Below are positions 1 to 11,389 of a stretch of DNA of 64,000 nucleotides, piece by piece; the stretch's first letter is position 1; the number at the start of each line of letters is the position of its first letter. The position numbers and the translations under genes are program-made. Under the pieces are notes generated by a model, which made no database searches, was not told the DNA's origin, and worked only from the letters and a program-made list of their open reading frames with translations. Source of the DNA: Metellina segmentata (taxonomy: Eukaryota > Arthropoda > Arachnida > Araneae > Tetragnathidae); the NCBI GenBank assembly GCA_947359465.1, contig OX375873.1, positions 41,078,437 through 41,142,436 of the forward strand, read 5' to 3'.

Positions 1-1
1 C

Positions 2-346
2 ATGGAGAAGTTATATACTAATTTGCCTTATCATACTTCAAAAATTATTCCTGTGCCGTTTATAAAAAATCCACCGAGTGATTATGATACCATTTTTACA
101 TCGTTAGTAGAAGCGGCTAAACAATGCCAAAAACAAGAGCAAAAGATTGTTTTCGTGACGTTTGACCAACCGCTATACCATAAAGCTCGTGAAATCTTAG
201 CCAGTATTAATTTAGATAATGATCCCTACAATTTGACGTCAATCCAAGTAAGACTTGGGGGATTTCATTTATTGATGTCGTTCCTTGGAGCGATTGGATT
301 CATCATGGATGGTAGTGGACTTACTGATGGTAGATGGACAGACTGA
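2..346 (+). CDS. Repeat-associated ORF fragment, 114 codons
   Basis: An open frame starts at the window edge and ends in TGA just before a palindrome. The C-terminal part carries a compact hydrophobic, glycine-rich block (GGFHLLMSFLGAIG, then DGSGL) preceded by VRL. I recall similar blocks in multi-copy, transposon-associated proteins of invertebrates, but I cannot name the family. The 5' end may continue outside the window. Conserved-looking text stops abruptly after GSGL, which suggests truncation of a longer protein. No splice sites are evident. It is most likely a fragment of a mobile-element or domesticated-repeat protein. Confidence 0.35.
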   Translation: MEKLYTNLPYHTSKIIPVPFIKNPPSDYDTIFTSLVEAAKQCQKQEQKIVFVTFDQPLYHKAREILASINLDNDPYNLTSIQVRLGGFHLLMSFLGAIGFIMDGSGLTDGRWTD

Positions 347-381
347 ATATTTCAATATTATTATATAATATTGAAATATTC
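345..381. repeat. Perfect 16-bp inverted repeat
   Basis: Arms at 345-360 and 366-381 (gaatatttcaatatta and its exact complement) are separated by 5 bases. The palindrome overlaps the stop codon of the preceding ORF. It could form a cruciform or be the junction of two inverted repeat ends. Confidence 0.85.
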
Positions 382-539
382 AAGTGAAACCACTTCCCCT
401 ACATGAAGATAAACACTAATGAGTCGGTACAGTGGCGGATTAAGCGGTAAGCGGCTGCGTTGGGCCCAGAATACCGAAGGGCCTCGAGGTCTTAACATGT
501 TTTTCCACTAGTGTTGGAGGAAAGTTGTGACAGCGTCTT

Positions 540-1010
540 TACAATGAGCGTCTTTAAGTGCAGTGAAAATAGTTTCTAATACAAGATGGTCAGCAAGAGC
601 ACATGCTGTATTAGCTTTAAAACTTGGTTTCACCCCATATAAAGAGGCTTTAACTGAAATTTGTCATTTAGAAGAAGAAAAAAGTTACTATAGTGGAGGC
701 GACTTGACTACTGAAGAAAATGGACATTTATGAAACCGCTCTGATGAAAGTGTTATTTGAAATACTAATTTACAAAGAATAAATGCTACTAGTAAATCAC
801 TATAATCAGTGGAATGCGAACTATTGGAAGGATCCTAGTATATAGGATATATCCCCTACTGAATTCATTAGAAAATAGTATCAATAATTTCAGAGAAAAA
901 GTTGAAAAAGAAGCAACTGATTTATCATGGCTCTCATTTAATGTGGAAGATGGTCAAACTCGCAAACAACAAAAGAGAAAAACGTTTTTTTAAGAAAACG
1001 AAGAAGTCAG
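540..1010 (+). pseudogene. hAT transposase relic (ZMYM1-like C-terminal region)
   Basis: One frame around 560-690 reads VSNTRWSARA followed by LALKLGFTPYKEAL and an acidic helix. This is the typical SNTRWSAR block of the hAT-type transposases related to ZMYM1 (RNase H-like, dimerisation half). Similarity continues in shifted frames (ISPTEFIRK, then FREKVEKEATDLSWLSF) to about 1010. There are several stops and frame changes and no intact catalytic region. No terminal inverted repeats or 8-bp target duplications were found, so the ends are approximate. It is an old, inactive fragment. Confidence 0.55.
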
Positions 1011-1767
1011 ACACATGAATATATAACAAGAGAAAATTTCATATTCAATTCATTTTATGTCTTACTAGCCACTGCGTATGGCCAGCACGATTGCACCAGC
1101 ATTTATTGAAACTCTTAATTTATGCTATAATATGAAATGAAACTCAAGATATAATTTGAGGTTTGGTTAAGTGGTTAAGGAAGTAATAAAATTTGTGATA
1201 CATTCCTATTTATATATTTTTGTGTATTTTTTTTTGTTCATTATTATTTATAAGTCTTCAAATTTTGTTATTGTATATTTGAAATTTTTGCATATTTTTT
1301 TTTTACTCTGGGTTACATTAAAATGAAATGAAATTTAATTTTGCAATCGGAAATCTTTTTTTTTTATATATTATCTATCGTAAATTACCTATTAGGTAAT
1401 TTAAAATTTTGGTTTGAAATTAATTAAATTTACAATTTCTTGATACAATGTTTCTTGTTTGTCTCAAGAACACATCCAAGAAAACAGTTGAAATCCGTAA
1501 CAAAGTATCAAAAAAGCTGATGAACAAATTGAAATGACAAGAATAAATGTCATTGGACTACGTGAAGTACGTTATTGCTTCATCAGAGCTATGATAAATT
1601 CACGACGAATTATGCGAAAAATGTAATTATTAAAAACAGTATAAACTAGACTGTGTTTAGTTTCACTTAAGTGTGTTTTTACCTTTCGAGGTAATATGAC
1701 GGAATTTTCCATTTTTGAATTTTAGGCACTCAGGTAATATCAGATGTTTAAAGAAATTGGAAATTTA
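1011..1767. other. AT-rich stretch, nothing recognised
   Basis: Low-complexity AT-rich DNA with T-runs (1230-1370). There is no ORF with coding character, no paired splice sites and no repeat family I recognise. It ends at the TTA target duplication of the next element. Confidence 0.5.
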
Positions 1768-3380
1768 GGCAAGCCGCACACCGGAGAGCCCTCAAAGCGA
1801 CGCGCGATAAGTAGTCGTCAGAACATCTGAATCCACAGGCTTCCACTCGCTATGTCCGCACACCAAAAAGACAGGCGACAGAGAGTCTCTTTCCGGTCGC
1901 TTTCCTCTAGTATCGCTTGTCGCCTGTCGTTTGTTGCGTGCAGCATTTTTCGGCGAGTCGCTTACGCGTCGCGCGAAAACTGAAATCAAGAACATGGGCA
2001 GTGTAATGATCAGGTAAATATCATTTTAATATTCCAACTAACCACATTGAATTTCTTCATTAATATTAATTAGATTTCAAATTTGCTTGTTTTTCTGTTG
2101 AATTTCTCTCGCAGTAAACCTATTATATATTTTCAATTTCATAATGTAGAGATGATTTATACGGTTTTTGAGTAAATACTCCTTTTTTAATATGAAATAT
2201 AAATTTACTTGATTCAAGTAACCCTATTAAATTATCCTGTCTCCTATGTTAGTTAATAATTTTCTTATTTGTTATACTAGCTTAAATACCCTGAGTAGCA
2301 CAGGGTTTTAAAGAAAATTATCTGACTCACAGAACAATTTTTATCTCCCATAATATTTTCTCAACATACTCCATTATCAGATGAGTGAATTCACTTTTAC
2401 ATTCCAAATACAAATTTCATAAATATTGAATATTTATTCCAGATAATGTAAAGAATTCTGAGGGATCAATGTATACAATTTCTCCATATGAATTGAATCA
2501 ATATAACAAAATGAAAAAATTAAAATGGGCAATTAATTATAAAGATTTATGTGCAAAATTTGAATGCTTTGTGATACTATAGAAAATTGTTCTATTGAGG
2601 CTCTTTAAATTTTTTATGAACAGACTACAATTCTAAATAAACATCTTTGAACAAAGCACGTTTCCATAATTGTAATAATTTGGGTGAATATATTTCGAGC
2701 ATCTTCACTCAACACATAGCGAATGGTTTAAATTGGCCATGTGCGATTTGTAGTCACACAGAATGTTTCAAACAAAATTACCACTGATGGACATCTTTGG
2801 TCAGTGGCCCAAGATGAAAATATTTGTCTGGTAATTATGATCCCAATCAGTAAGTACTGTTATTTATTCAAAGGGAGGATGATTTTCAATATAATTCTGG
2901 GGTGAACTCAGTATGAGCAAAGTTTTAAACTTATTTGAATAAAATAACATACATCTTGTTCAGTATTTCATTTTAAATATTAAACATAACAATAAGAAAA
3001 ATTCAATGTAAAATTTTGATTTAAATCAATGTTATTTTTTAACGAAAAATCACTTGGATTTAAATCGACATACTCTGATTAGTAATAACATAAAAAGGTA
3101 TGATTGTGAAAGTCTCCCATTTAAAATTTTCTTGTATATTTGTTTCCAGTTGAACAGAGTTGTTCCATCACATCGTCATCCGCCATAATGTATGAATAAA
3201 CAACAAACTTTGGCGGGGTTTTTTGTAAACACCTGAAATGCGCATGCGTCGAACCGGTCGACTGTTTCTGCGGTGTGCGTAAAGTTTCTCGTCGCGTAGA
3301 GATATCCACTGAGGACTAGAAACCTGAAATCGACATCGTATCGCGTGTCTCTTTTCGGTCTCTCCGGTGTGCGGCTTACC
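1768..3380. mobile_element. Non-autonomous PIF/Harbinger-like DNA transposon, 1.6 kb
   Basis: The termini are inverted repeats sharing AAGCCGCACACCGGAGAG (left 1771-1788, right complement 3361-3378). Weaker pairing continues about 20 bases inward (AAAGCGACGCGCGATA against AAAGAGACACGCGATA). TTA is present on both sides (1765-1767 and 3381-3383). A 3-bp TWA target duplication is the hallmark of the PIF/Harbinger superfamily. No transposase ORF exists inside. The ends are GC-rich (1770-2000 and 3230-3380) while the middle is AT-rich and carries a Helitron-like 3' end, so the interior is probably composite. The superfamily assignment rests on the target duplication alone. Confidence 0.6.
2276..2306 (-). 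mobile_element. Helitron-like 3' terminus with hairpin
   Basis: On the minus strand a GC-rich stem (ACCCTG / CAGGGT, 6 bp, 7-base loop, 2288-2306) is followed after about 7 bases by CTAGT. This hairpin plus CTRR terminus is what Helitron and Helentron 3' ends look like. The 5' end was not located; the element would extend to higher coordinates inside the 1768-3380 unit. Confidence 0.35.
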
Positions 3381-3383
3381 TTA

Positions 3384-5750
3384 GAGAGATAATAATTAAT
3401 TTAAAATATATTAAATGAAAAGGGTCAGACTCACTAAAATGACTGTGTATTTTTACTAGAGTGACTACGTCTTCTTTCGCCCTCTTGTGAATAATTCCTT
3501 CAGCCGATGCAATAGGCATTTATTCTGTGCACTCTATGTATATATCCCTTTATTAGAAGACAAGGTATGCCTTTTGCAGTCTCAGCAATATAGAACTCGC
3601 TGTATAGTTGAAGTCTCTGGATTAAAAGTGAACTCTAGGCTCTCCTAACAGTGACTGCGGTCTCCGAGTCTCACAGAGTCCGAGTTGTGCATTCACTAAA
3701 AGCCCAGTGCTTCAGGTAATTTCTTGACAAAGCCTTTTATGAAGCAAAAACTGTTAACTGAAGATGCCCATTACCTGACGACAACATTGTGTTACTATAT
3801 AAGAGTTTTTGAGTTCAACTATGGAAAACAGGAAATGTCCAACAGAGTACCTCTAACCACTTTGTTAGAAAGGCGTGAGTACGCACATTCGAAAAGACTG
3901 AGGGGTCTAAACAGATCTTTTAGGTGGGAAGCACATAAAAGTCAGCTACTAATGCGAATCGTTAAAAGAGACACCTTTGAAAATCAGAGATGCAGGATTC
4001 TTTGTGTGCTTTATTTAGAGATAGGAACAACATTAGAAAGAGAATCACATGCAAAAGAAAATTCTTCGAAACATGAGGACACAGAAAAACTGGTCCTAAA
4101 ACCAATTGAACGGAAACATTAATCTTCTGCCGACTCAATCGAACAACAATGACCCCTATCATTCAATATCCTCGGGCAACTCACTCTAGACCACAAGATA
4201 AACCATTAACGCGCTCGACGCACCTGTGCTTACTAACGGTAATGAAAACGACAAACCTCGTGGTGAAATCTGTTAACGATCTTTTTAAACGACTCGTTCT
4301 TAACAAAAGATCTTGACGAGTTGTTCTTCAGAAAAATTAGCCAGATCTTTTAGCAGATATATTTGGTGGTGAAATAAAATTTTAAGTGTTACAAATAACC
4401 TTAAAAAAAAAGTTAAGTGATAGGAGATATTTGCAAATGGTATGAAATTCATGTTTAAATATTCGTGGATTGAAATAGAAGTGTAAACATTAATGAATGG
4501 TAAAATTTTTAAAGAAATGCTAATTAAAGAAGGTTTTTTTTCTTATCATTACTTTGACTTTGGATAGATTGTTTACCTTCAACAGATACCAGTGTCTAAA
4601 TCTTTCTGTAATCCGAAAACTAATTTTTCTGGATTTTATATTCTTAACTGTTCATATTACAGCAAAATTTTTCAAAGTAAACAGTGTTGAAGGGACCAGT
4701 ACCGTCCTATCGCAGTTAAAATGGTCAAAATTTAACGAACATTTTCTCATATTCTTATTAGCGTTGCGATTTGAAATTTTTTGTTATACAGGTTATAAAG
4801 ACACTTTTAAACACTTCAACGCAATAATTTTTTAAAAAATATAAATTTTGAGAGTTTGTTTTAAGAAATGACCAATTTTCAACAATCAAAATAAAATTTT
4901 CTGAGCAGATTGAATAAAAATGCCTGTGTTAAAATATGTTATGTTACACTTGTAAATCAATTTATATTAATATTTGCTTGAATAGACTTTAGGAAATGTT
5001 CCTTTTATGGAAAAAATGCACATTTTAAGATATTGAATTTTAAAGCATAAAATTGACCTTACTTCAGATTCATACAGGTATATTTCATAAAATTATCTAA
5101 ATTACTTCTATTCAACTTATTTCCATAAATAAGTAATAACAATAACAATAAATAATAATTTCCATAAACAGCTTCACCTTAGATGTAACGTAGATAAATA
5201 TTTTTGATTGCAATACTAGGAAAAACTGCATGAGTTTATTGATACATAATGCTGTGAAGTTTATAAGTTAATGTATGGAGAATGTGTATTAAGTATTGTT
5301 ATTATATATGTTGGTTAATTGGGATATTCAAAATTGATTGGACGCACAATAACTATAAACTGAAAAAAAAAACACCCATTTTCGTAATGGATGGAAACGG
5401 AATGATTGTAATGGAATGGAACAATGAATTGTTTCCGAGACTGTTTCGACTGAGCAAAGCAGCCATTAAGAAAGTAAAAAATGTATTTGAAGGTCTCTAA
5501 ACGTAAAAGTAATTAAAAACAAGTTAAAATTTCCTTCATTAGTGCATTCTCAAAAGTAATGTATTACAATAACTGACTAAAACAAATTTAGTATAGAATA
5601 CAAATATAATTACATAGCATTAAATTTTTAAGCGCTGCGAATGCTTAGCGATTCCTTTATTCAGTATTTAAACACCTACGCTTACTTTCTAACCTAGGTG
5701 AAGCGGTACACATTAACTTACAAAACATAGAAAATAAAAAAATGAAAATG
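3384..5750. other. Unassigned AT-rich region with three weak ORFs
   Basis: Three plus-strand frames occur: 3724-4122 (132 codons, basic, no recognised domain), 4554-4835 and 5282-5500 (ends SKAAIKKVKNVFEGL). None has a recognised motif. A pyrimidine-rich minus-strand acceptor (T-run then CAG) is visible at 5361-5366. A GC-richer block at 3440-3720 has a TATA-like string and repeated GAGTC words and could be an old LTR, but no second copy exists here. Confidence 0.3.
3724..4122 (+). CDS. Hypothetical ORF, 132 codons
   Basis: It is longer than expected by chance in this AT-rich context and rich in charged residues (a TLLERREYAHSKRLRGL block). It has no signal peptide, membrane segment or motif I recognise. 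The first Met follows a possible CAG/GTAATT splice-donor-like site at 3715-3725, so the frame may be intronic. Treat it as an unsupported hypothetical, possibly a decayed repeat product. Confidence 0.2.
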   Translation: MTKPFMKQKLLTEDAHYLTTTLCYYIRVFEFNYGKQEMSNRVPLTTLLERREYAHSKRLRGLNRSFRWEAHKSQLLMRIVKRDTFENQRCRILCVLYLEIGTTLERESHAKENSSKHEDTEKLVLKPIERKH

Positions 5751-5753
5751 TCT

Positions 5754-6060
5754 TACCTGTTGTTCAGTTTCTTTTCCAGAATACGAAGACGAAATCCAAG
5801 AAGAACGTGTAGTTTGAAGAAATCCGCACTTGCTATGTACGTCTTGCACTTGCCAAACTTTACACTAAACTGGCTCGACAGTACGCTGGACAGTTCGGAC
5901 TATTGGACGAGATCGAACAAAAGGAATCACACCAGTCACTTCAGTGACAACTCCTTCCCCCTTCCCCTCAACACAAGACGGGTGAAAAGGAACATTGTAC
6001 TTGACCTTCAAAAGAGTCCCTAAATGGCACTACATCCAGGCACGTTCCAACAGGTGTGGC
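5754..6060 (-). other. Candidate minus-strand 5' exon with consensus donor
   Basis: On the minus strand, sequence of higher GC than its surroundings ends in GAACAACAG|GTAAGAC at 5754, a near-perfect donor. The nearest downstream acceptor is the T-run CAG at about 5361. One frame is open for about 47 codons before the donor but has no ATG, so this would be a non-coding first exon or an internal one. A C-rich run (6080-6100) and the palindrome gtcacttcagtgac (5936-5949) lie in or near it. Confidence 0.25.
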
Positions 6061-6691
6061 AGGGAGCATTCCGCTACATCCCCCCCCCCCTCCCCTCCCA
6101 ATATCAAGGAACATTATTAGATTTTTAATTTAAAAAAGTAACATTAATAACAGTACCACTAAAACAACTTTGGATTCTAATTTCATTTCCTGTCAATAGA
6201 TAAATGTCCAGATGAAGGGGGGGGGGTTAAATTTAGAAAGTTGAGAGCGATAATCGATTATTCATCGTAAATATCTTAAATTGAAGTGGAAATTTGTTGC
6301 AATGCAACGCTTATAATGAACACTAGATATGCTTTAAGTGCTTAAGATAGTGTGTTGGGAGTGAATTTAAATTTCTGTTCATTTCTCCTAAAATCGCAAC
6401 TTAGTGAGTATCAGTAAGAACCGAATTCAAAATCAAACATTGCAAGGATGTACGTAAACGAAGATTACGCATCGAATGATGCTGAAGAGATTTTAGAAGT
6501 TAAAAGTTCAATTTTAATTTATATTATAGTCTTTGAAATAAAACACTTTGAAAAATGTTTCAGGAATGAGGTTTCTCTTTGTAAATTTATGAGTATATTC
6601 CGAATATTTATCAACGAAAAGCAGTAAAAGTGTTTGAATGTAGGGAAGACATTTTGCTATAAATCTTGGAAACTAAATCCTTGTCCACATT

Positions 6692-7018
6692 GGACGTACT
6701 GCGCTATGTAGCAGTGATTGCTTGGCCAACAGAAGATAACGTGTTCAAATCCAACCAAAGACCGTAGTGTACAAGGGGCGATGGCTCGTGCACGTTAAAT
6801 CAGTCGCGACCTCAAATGTACTCACGTTGGCGTGGTGTGGAAGTTTGGTAAGTTGGGTGCTAGCTCAGGTGTGTTGTTTCGTCATCTGAAAGTGATTCAA
6901 AATTATGTGGTGTTGTCCTCGGCTCTTTCCCTTGGAAGACTGATTCCTGTCTGTCGTCAATGGTCCGTTGTGCTTCTCTAGTATGACGTTAATTAAAATA
7001 TCTACTTACCTACCCATT
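6692..7018 (+). mobile_element. tRNA-derived SINE (type 2 head)
   Basis: The head has a B-box-like GTTCAAATCC, then the family body (GTGTACAAGGGG, CACGTTAAAT, ACTCACGTTGGCGTGG, GGTGTTGTCCTCGG, TCTTTCCCTTGG). The end is CTAGTATGACGTTAATTAAA with a tail of TACC-like repeats. Divergence from other copies is moderate, so it is an old insertion. It is transcribed by Pol III and mobilised by LINEs in trans, as known for SINEs. Confidence 0.75.
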
Positions 7019-7145
7019 TTGGTCAACATGTTTCTTCTAAATTATAATCTATTCATATTTTTGATATGGAACTATTTTAAACATTTCCTTCTACGATAAC
7101 ATTTTGTGAGCTTGATTATCATTTAACGCAATTTTTGATCTCTAC

Positions 7146-7750
7146 CATTATAAAAGGAAGTGTCTGCGTGTCTGTCTGGAAGTACTGCCCGGACGAATCT
7201 ATGGCACTTTTACAATAATGGGATTTTCACACAGGTAGTCCTAATTGCGATTTATCTAACGCACCCGAATTTTAAAATTCAACCTAGAACTTTTTTAAAT
7301 AAATTTAATGGAAGCGTAATTTTCTTTGTTTCTTTGGAATGACAACACTAGAAAGACATGACAGATTCTAAATTTATTTTTTCCGTTACCGTTTCATTTT
7401 GAGGAGGAATGTTTTTTCAGAGGACGATAAGAAACAAATAACGTTTAAACTTTAGTTATGTAGTTATTTTTCTAACTCCTAGATCTTAAAAGATGAATAA
7501 AAATTTCAAATTTTTGAAATCTGCAGACAATTTTCACATTTGATCGATACCTAAAAATAGGATTTTCTTTAAATAAATAATTCTTAAATAACTTTCATAT
7601 TTTTTACAATACGAATTTGACCTTTTCTATCGAGTTCACAGATTCTATTTCCTGCTTTTTAAACTGTAGCATTTTTAATTTTGCAAACGCATATGGGCGC
7701 ATAAGACAATGACGTCACGTTTGTTTTTGGTAGGTAAGTGGGACCGTAAC
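7146..7750 (+). mobile_element. Helitron-like/Helentron-like relic (same family as 31.2-32.0 kb)
   Basis: The text parallels the element at 31195-31966: a TGTCTGTGTCT-type opening, CCTGACGAATCTRTRGCACTT, ACACAGGTAGT, TTAAAATTCAAYCTAGAAC, GAGGAGGAA, GACGATAA, CTCCTAGATC, GAAATCTGC, then TGACGTCAC. The 3' hairpin is not clearly preserved. No coding frame is present. It is a non-autonomous, diverged copy. Confidence 0.45.
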
Positions 7751-7968
7751 ACTAAAATCCTCACATTTTCGATAACATTTTGACATTAAAAAAAATTCTG
7801 TGTTTTTCTGCTTAAAATGACGTTTGAATCATGTTTCTATCTTAATTAGAACGTGGGATATAATTATTTTAGTTGTTCGAGTTGTTTTGAAAATCTAACA
7901 GTCAGACAGTTGTTGACATGGCAACAACATCTGCCAAAGACGTTATTTAAGGCTATGGAGACCTTTAA

Positions 7969-8352
7969 GGCCCGGAGCACACATCTGGTTTTTCAACGTG
8001 CGGCACCACTGCAGCACCGAAGTCCAACTATGCACACATAACCGTGAAATGACGCACGAACTCATTTGCGATAAATATTCAATCGAAGAAAACGTGTTTA
8101 TTTCGCTTACTTGGTGTAAAAAAAGTATATTTTGAAACAAAATAGACGTTACTGGAAACAACCATTTATTAATTATTACTTATATTCCATTTGTTTATGA
8201 AAACAAGGTACTTTAGAACGGAGACTTATGTGCGGCTCCGTGGGGAACTGCGGTACAAATTGCACGCAAGTTCGACGTGCGCTGGAGGCATATGTGCACT
8301 GCGTTGCGGCAGCGGCGCCGCATGTTGAAAAACAGGATGGGTGCACCCGGCC
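7969..8352. mobile_element. MITE copy 1, PIF/Harbinger-like, 384 bp
   Basis: It begins GGCCCGGAGCACAC and ends in the inverted counterpart (GTGCACCCGGCC). Inverted repeats run about 35 bp and include TTTTTCAACGTGCGGC. TAA flanks both ends (7966-7968 and 8353-8355), the TWA target duplication of PIF/Harbinger elements. It is non-coding and shares its whole length with the copy at 11390-11752. Both contain CGATAAATATTC, GAAAACAAGGTACTT and TGGGGAACTGCG. Confidence 0.75.
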
Positions 8353-8355
8353 TAA

Positions 8356-8842
8356 GGGTTTAATTTCGAATATATATTTTTCAAACACTGTACTGTAATT
8401 TTGATTCAGAAAATATGAAAAAAATATTTACTTTACTTAAAAATATGACTTTTTTAAAAAGGTACCTAAAACTTTTAGAAATTTTCATTCAAATATTTTT
8501 TATTTTTTATTGAATTATTATTTTTAAATTGCTGAATCGAAGTTGAAGTTTATAAAATTGTGAATAATTTAATGTAAGAATTTTGAAAATTGACCAAGAA
8601 TATTTCGAGTTTTAGCAATTTGAAATGATATCTCTCTTTTTTTTTTAATTAAAATTTTTTTTAAACTCGTGGAAAAAATTTTTGTAGTGTTTTTGCAAAT
8701 TAGTTAGATGGTTAATCAGTACACGACTAACTCACTCGCATGAAAGCATTTAATTTTTGTTAAAGCAGAAAGCAATAAAATTTAAATCACATAAAGTTAT
8801 ACCTTTCTAAGAATTATACTTATTTTAAATTTTAAAAGTAAC
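8356..8842. other. AT-rich non-coding stretch
   Basis: Long A- and T-runs with no gene, RNA or repeat family recognised. If 8843-8984 is a real minus-strand exon, this would be its downstream intron. Confidence 0.45.
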
Positions 8843-8984
8843 CTTTGAACTTCCCAACCCTTTCAGAGAGTAGTAGACTTCTTGACCATCACCTTTCGAT
8901 GTGGTAAAAGCTACGCATATACGTATTCCTGTTATAATAGATCTGTGCAATGTAGCACAAAATTCCTTTTGAGTAGAAGTGACT
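8843..8984 (-). CDS. Candidate internal coding exon (partial host gene)
   Basis: On the minus strand a consensus acceptor (GATATTCAG at 8985-8993) precedes 142 bases: one leading base, then 47 sense codons without a stop, then AAG|GTTACT. The encoded stretch includes EFCATLHRSI and KGDGQEVYYSLKGLG and has ordinary codon use. I do not recognise the protein. If the donor is not used, the frame ends five codons later. The minus-strand terminal exon at 10421-10620 lies upstream, so this would belong to another gene or to an alternative transcript. Confidence 0.35.
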
Positions 8985-8993
8985 CTGAATATC

Positions 8994-10420
8994 TCAATTT
9001 TTTTCTGGTTTGATATTCTGAAATCTAGGAGGGCACTGGATGTGTTTAGAAACCAAAGGAGTTCACCACACCTTACACTATATTTTCAAACATAACAGAT
9101 TTTCATTTAAAAAAAATGTTTTACTTTTCAACTCCTTATTTCCACTACAAAATCAGAGGCTAATTCTTCATAACAAGGTAATTGAAAGTAAGAATCCAAT
9201 TTTGAGAAAATCAAGTAATTTGAAGACAATTACTACTTTTATTTACATTTTTTAAATCTTCAATGATGAAATGAAATGGAAAAAAAAGCATTAAAGTGAC
9301 TAAATAATAAAGCATAATCTATTATTTTCCATTGTTTAGAAGTTATGAAACTTGAAGTAATATGAAAAACTAGATTTACTGCCATTAGATCATTATACCT
9401 TTTAAGTATCCTGAACAGATCTGGAATTATTATCAGATACTTCAATTATTCAGTAGATATAGAGTTAATCTCATTCCTATATTCACGAATACAGTTAACA
9501 AGATATTAGTTTTGGAACTCATAGAATAGTCTTTTAAACCTATTGGATAACTTTAATTATTAAGCAAATCAAAATTGTAAATACTATAATTGATTTAATT
9601 GTAAATTATACTAATCATAAAAAGGTACTCATAATTGATTCCACAATAAAAAAATACACTACATTTTATCTATTAACGTAATACCTTGCTATCCAATTTT
9701 TCATGGCATATTTTCTATGGTGTATTGGACATGAATAAATAATTTAAAAAACTGCTTTAAACTCTTTCTAAACTATTAAACGGTGAATGGAAGATTGCAT
9801 ATAAATGAATGAACAATAATTAATTTTATCCAGTATATTTGAAGCTAGAAAGTCTATCATCTATCAATTATGTTTAGAAAAATTATATCTTACAAAACTT
9901 TACTCTTTGGACAAATTTATTATACTTATTGACAGATCATTCCCGTAGAAATAATAAAAAAATGCCTAAAATAATAATAAAGAAAAAATGTTTAAAATAA
10001 GAAACCCATACTTATATAAAGGAATCATTTATTACATTAATAAAAGTTACATAAAGGACAACAAAAACAGATCATTTCAAAGCTCCAAAAACTTTTTACA
10101 CATTAAAACAGCCCCATTAAAGAGCTTCTGTCAGTTTAAGTTTAATTAATTTTTTGAATTAAAAGTTTTAAGTAATGGTTGATTTCAGACTGAACAAATA
10201 AGATTCAAATGATTTTAAACACATGAAACATGAACGGTCCACAAAAATATTCTCTCTTCATTGAATCATCGTAATAAATATAATAAATACAATCATGTGG
10301 ACAAAATCGTACTCCTTTTAGCTATATTAAACTATCATCATAATAGCTGGAACAAGGATGGTGAGTACTTTTTAAAAATTTTACAGCTCACTCGAACAGA
10401 ACTCTGGTTTACAGCAACGG
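8994..10420. other. AT-rich region; lower end probably 3' UTR of the minus-strand exon
   Basis: No transposon was recognised. On the minus strand the terminal exon stop lies at 10421, and AATAAA signals occur near 10028 and 9917 (TTTATT on the plus strand). A 3' UTR of about 400 bases (10010-10420) is therefore plausible. The rest looks like plain intergenic or intronic DNA with small random frames. Confidence 0.35.
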
Positions 10421-10620
10421 CTAATCGAACGCAATATAACTAATGAAGCAACATAGTATGATGACCATGATAGTAACCACGAACACACACAACCACTTCT
10501 TCCATGATGATTTGTCCTCAGCAAATCTAGAAAGAACATAGACTGTAAGGAAAGTCCATACAACAAAAATATACATGCAGGCTTTACCAAATTTATTTTG
10601 TGATAGGTAGATATGGAATG
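10421..10620 (-). CDS. Candidate terminal exon: C-terminus of a membrane protein
   Basis: On the minus strand a strong acceptor (TCTATCTTTTCAG, 10621-10633) is followed by two bases and 65 sense codons ending in TAG at 10421-10423. The encoded tail has two hydrophobic segments, about residues 14-29 (ACMYIFVVWTFLTVYV) and 42-62 (WLCVFVVTIMVIILCC and onward). A charged linker (RFAEDKSSWKK) separates them and the tail ends ...YIAFD. This is the clearest host-like coding signal in the window: splice site, open frame, composition and membrane topology all agree. I do not recognise the family. Upstream exons would lie at higher coordinates and were not identified. Confidence 0.5.
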
Positions 10621-10633
10621 CTGAAAAGATAGA

Positions 10634-11386
10634 CTTGTGGAAACATAAAACGAAAAATTTTTCTTTCTAAAACATTCTTAAACGAAGCTTTAATTATTCT
10701 TGTTATTTCTTATATTTTTTTATTTTATTTTGTCTGCTAGATATGAAAAGAATCGTCATTAAATTTATTATTTGCGAGTACCTCTAACTGAAACAAAATG
10801 CACTAATGTGTGCGACGAGGCTATATTAGAAAAAAAAATATTTCCTATGATAGAAAGTTTTTATTCTTCATAACCACATTGGAAAAATTTAGTCCTTTTG
10901 GAGGTCATTATGTTTATGGAATCGCTAACCTTGACCGCTATCATTCCTCTTGTAGACTTAGCTGATCGTTAGTGAGTACTAGAGTTGTTAAAGTTTAAAA
11001 TTGTATGTACATAGTAGAAATAGGTCTTGTCCTTTGATGTATTTTTTTCCAAATTCTAAAACCACGACCACTCATCCTCTTGAAGCATTCAAGCTTATTT
11101 TTAAAGAAGTAGAAATAAAAAAATTAGAGGGGAGGAAAGAGCAACTTTTTATATCCAAACACCTAAACTAATTCTTAGTTTGTTAGAAGGTTAATATAAA
11201 TAACAAAATATAAAGTATAGTTAACCAGAGTAAATATCAATTGTGTAAAAGAATTTAAAACAATTATTTATTATAACATTTTTACTATTACAATTTGGGG
11301 ATACGAGTAAATGTATCCTTCACAAAGAAATGATTAAGTACGGGAATTCAAGGGTGCGTTGGATTTAACGTGGAAACAATGCACAA
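10634..11386. other. Intron-like AT-rich stretch
   Basis: No repeat family or ORF is supported. It would be intron upstream of the minus-strand terminal exon if that gene is real. It ends at the TTA target duplication of MITE copy 2. Confidence 0.4.
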
Positions 11387-11389
11387 TTA

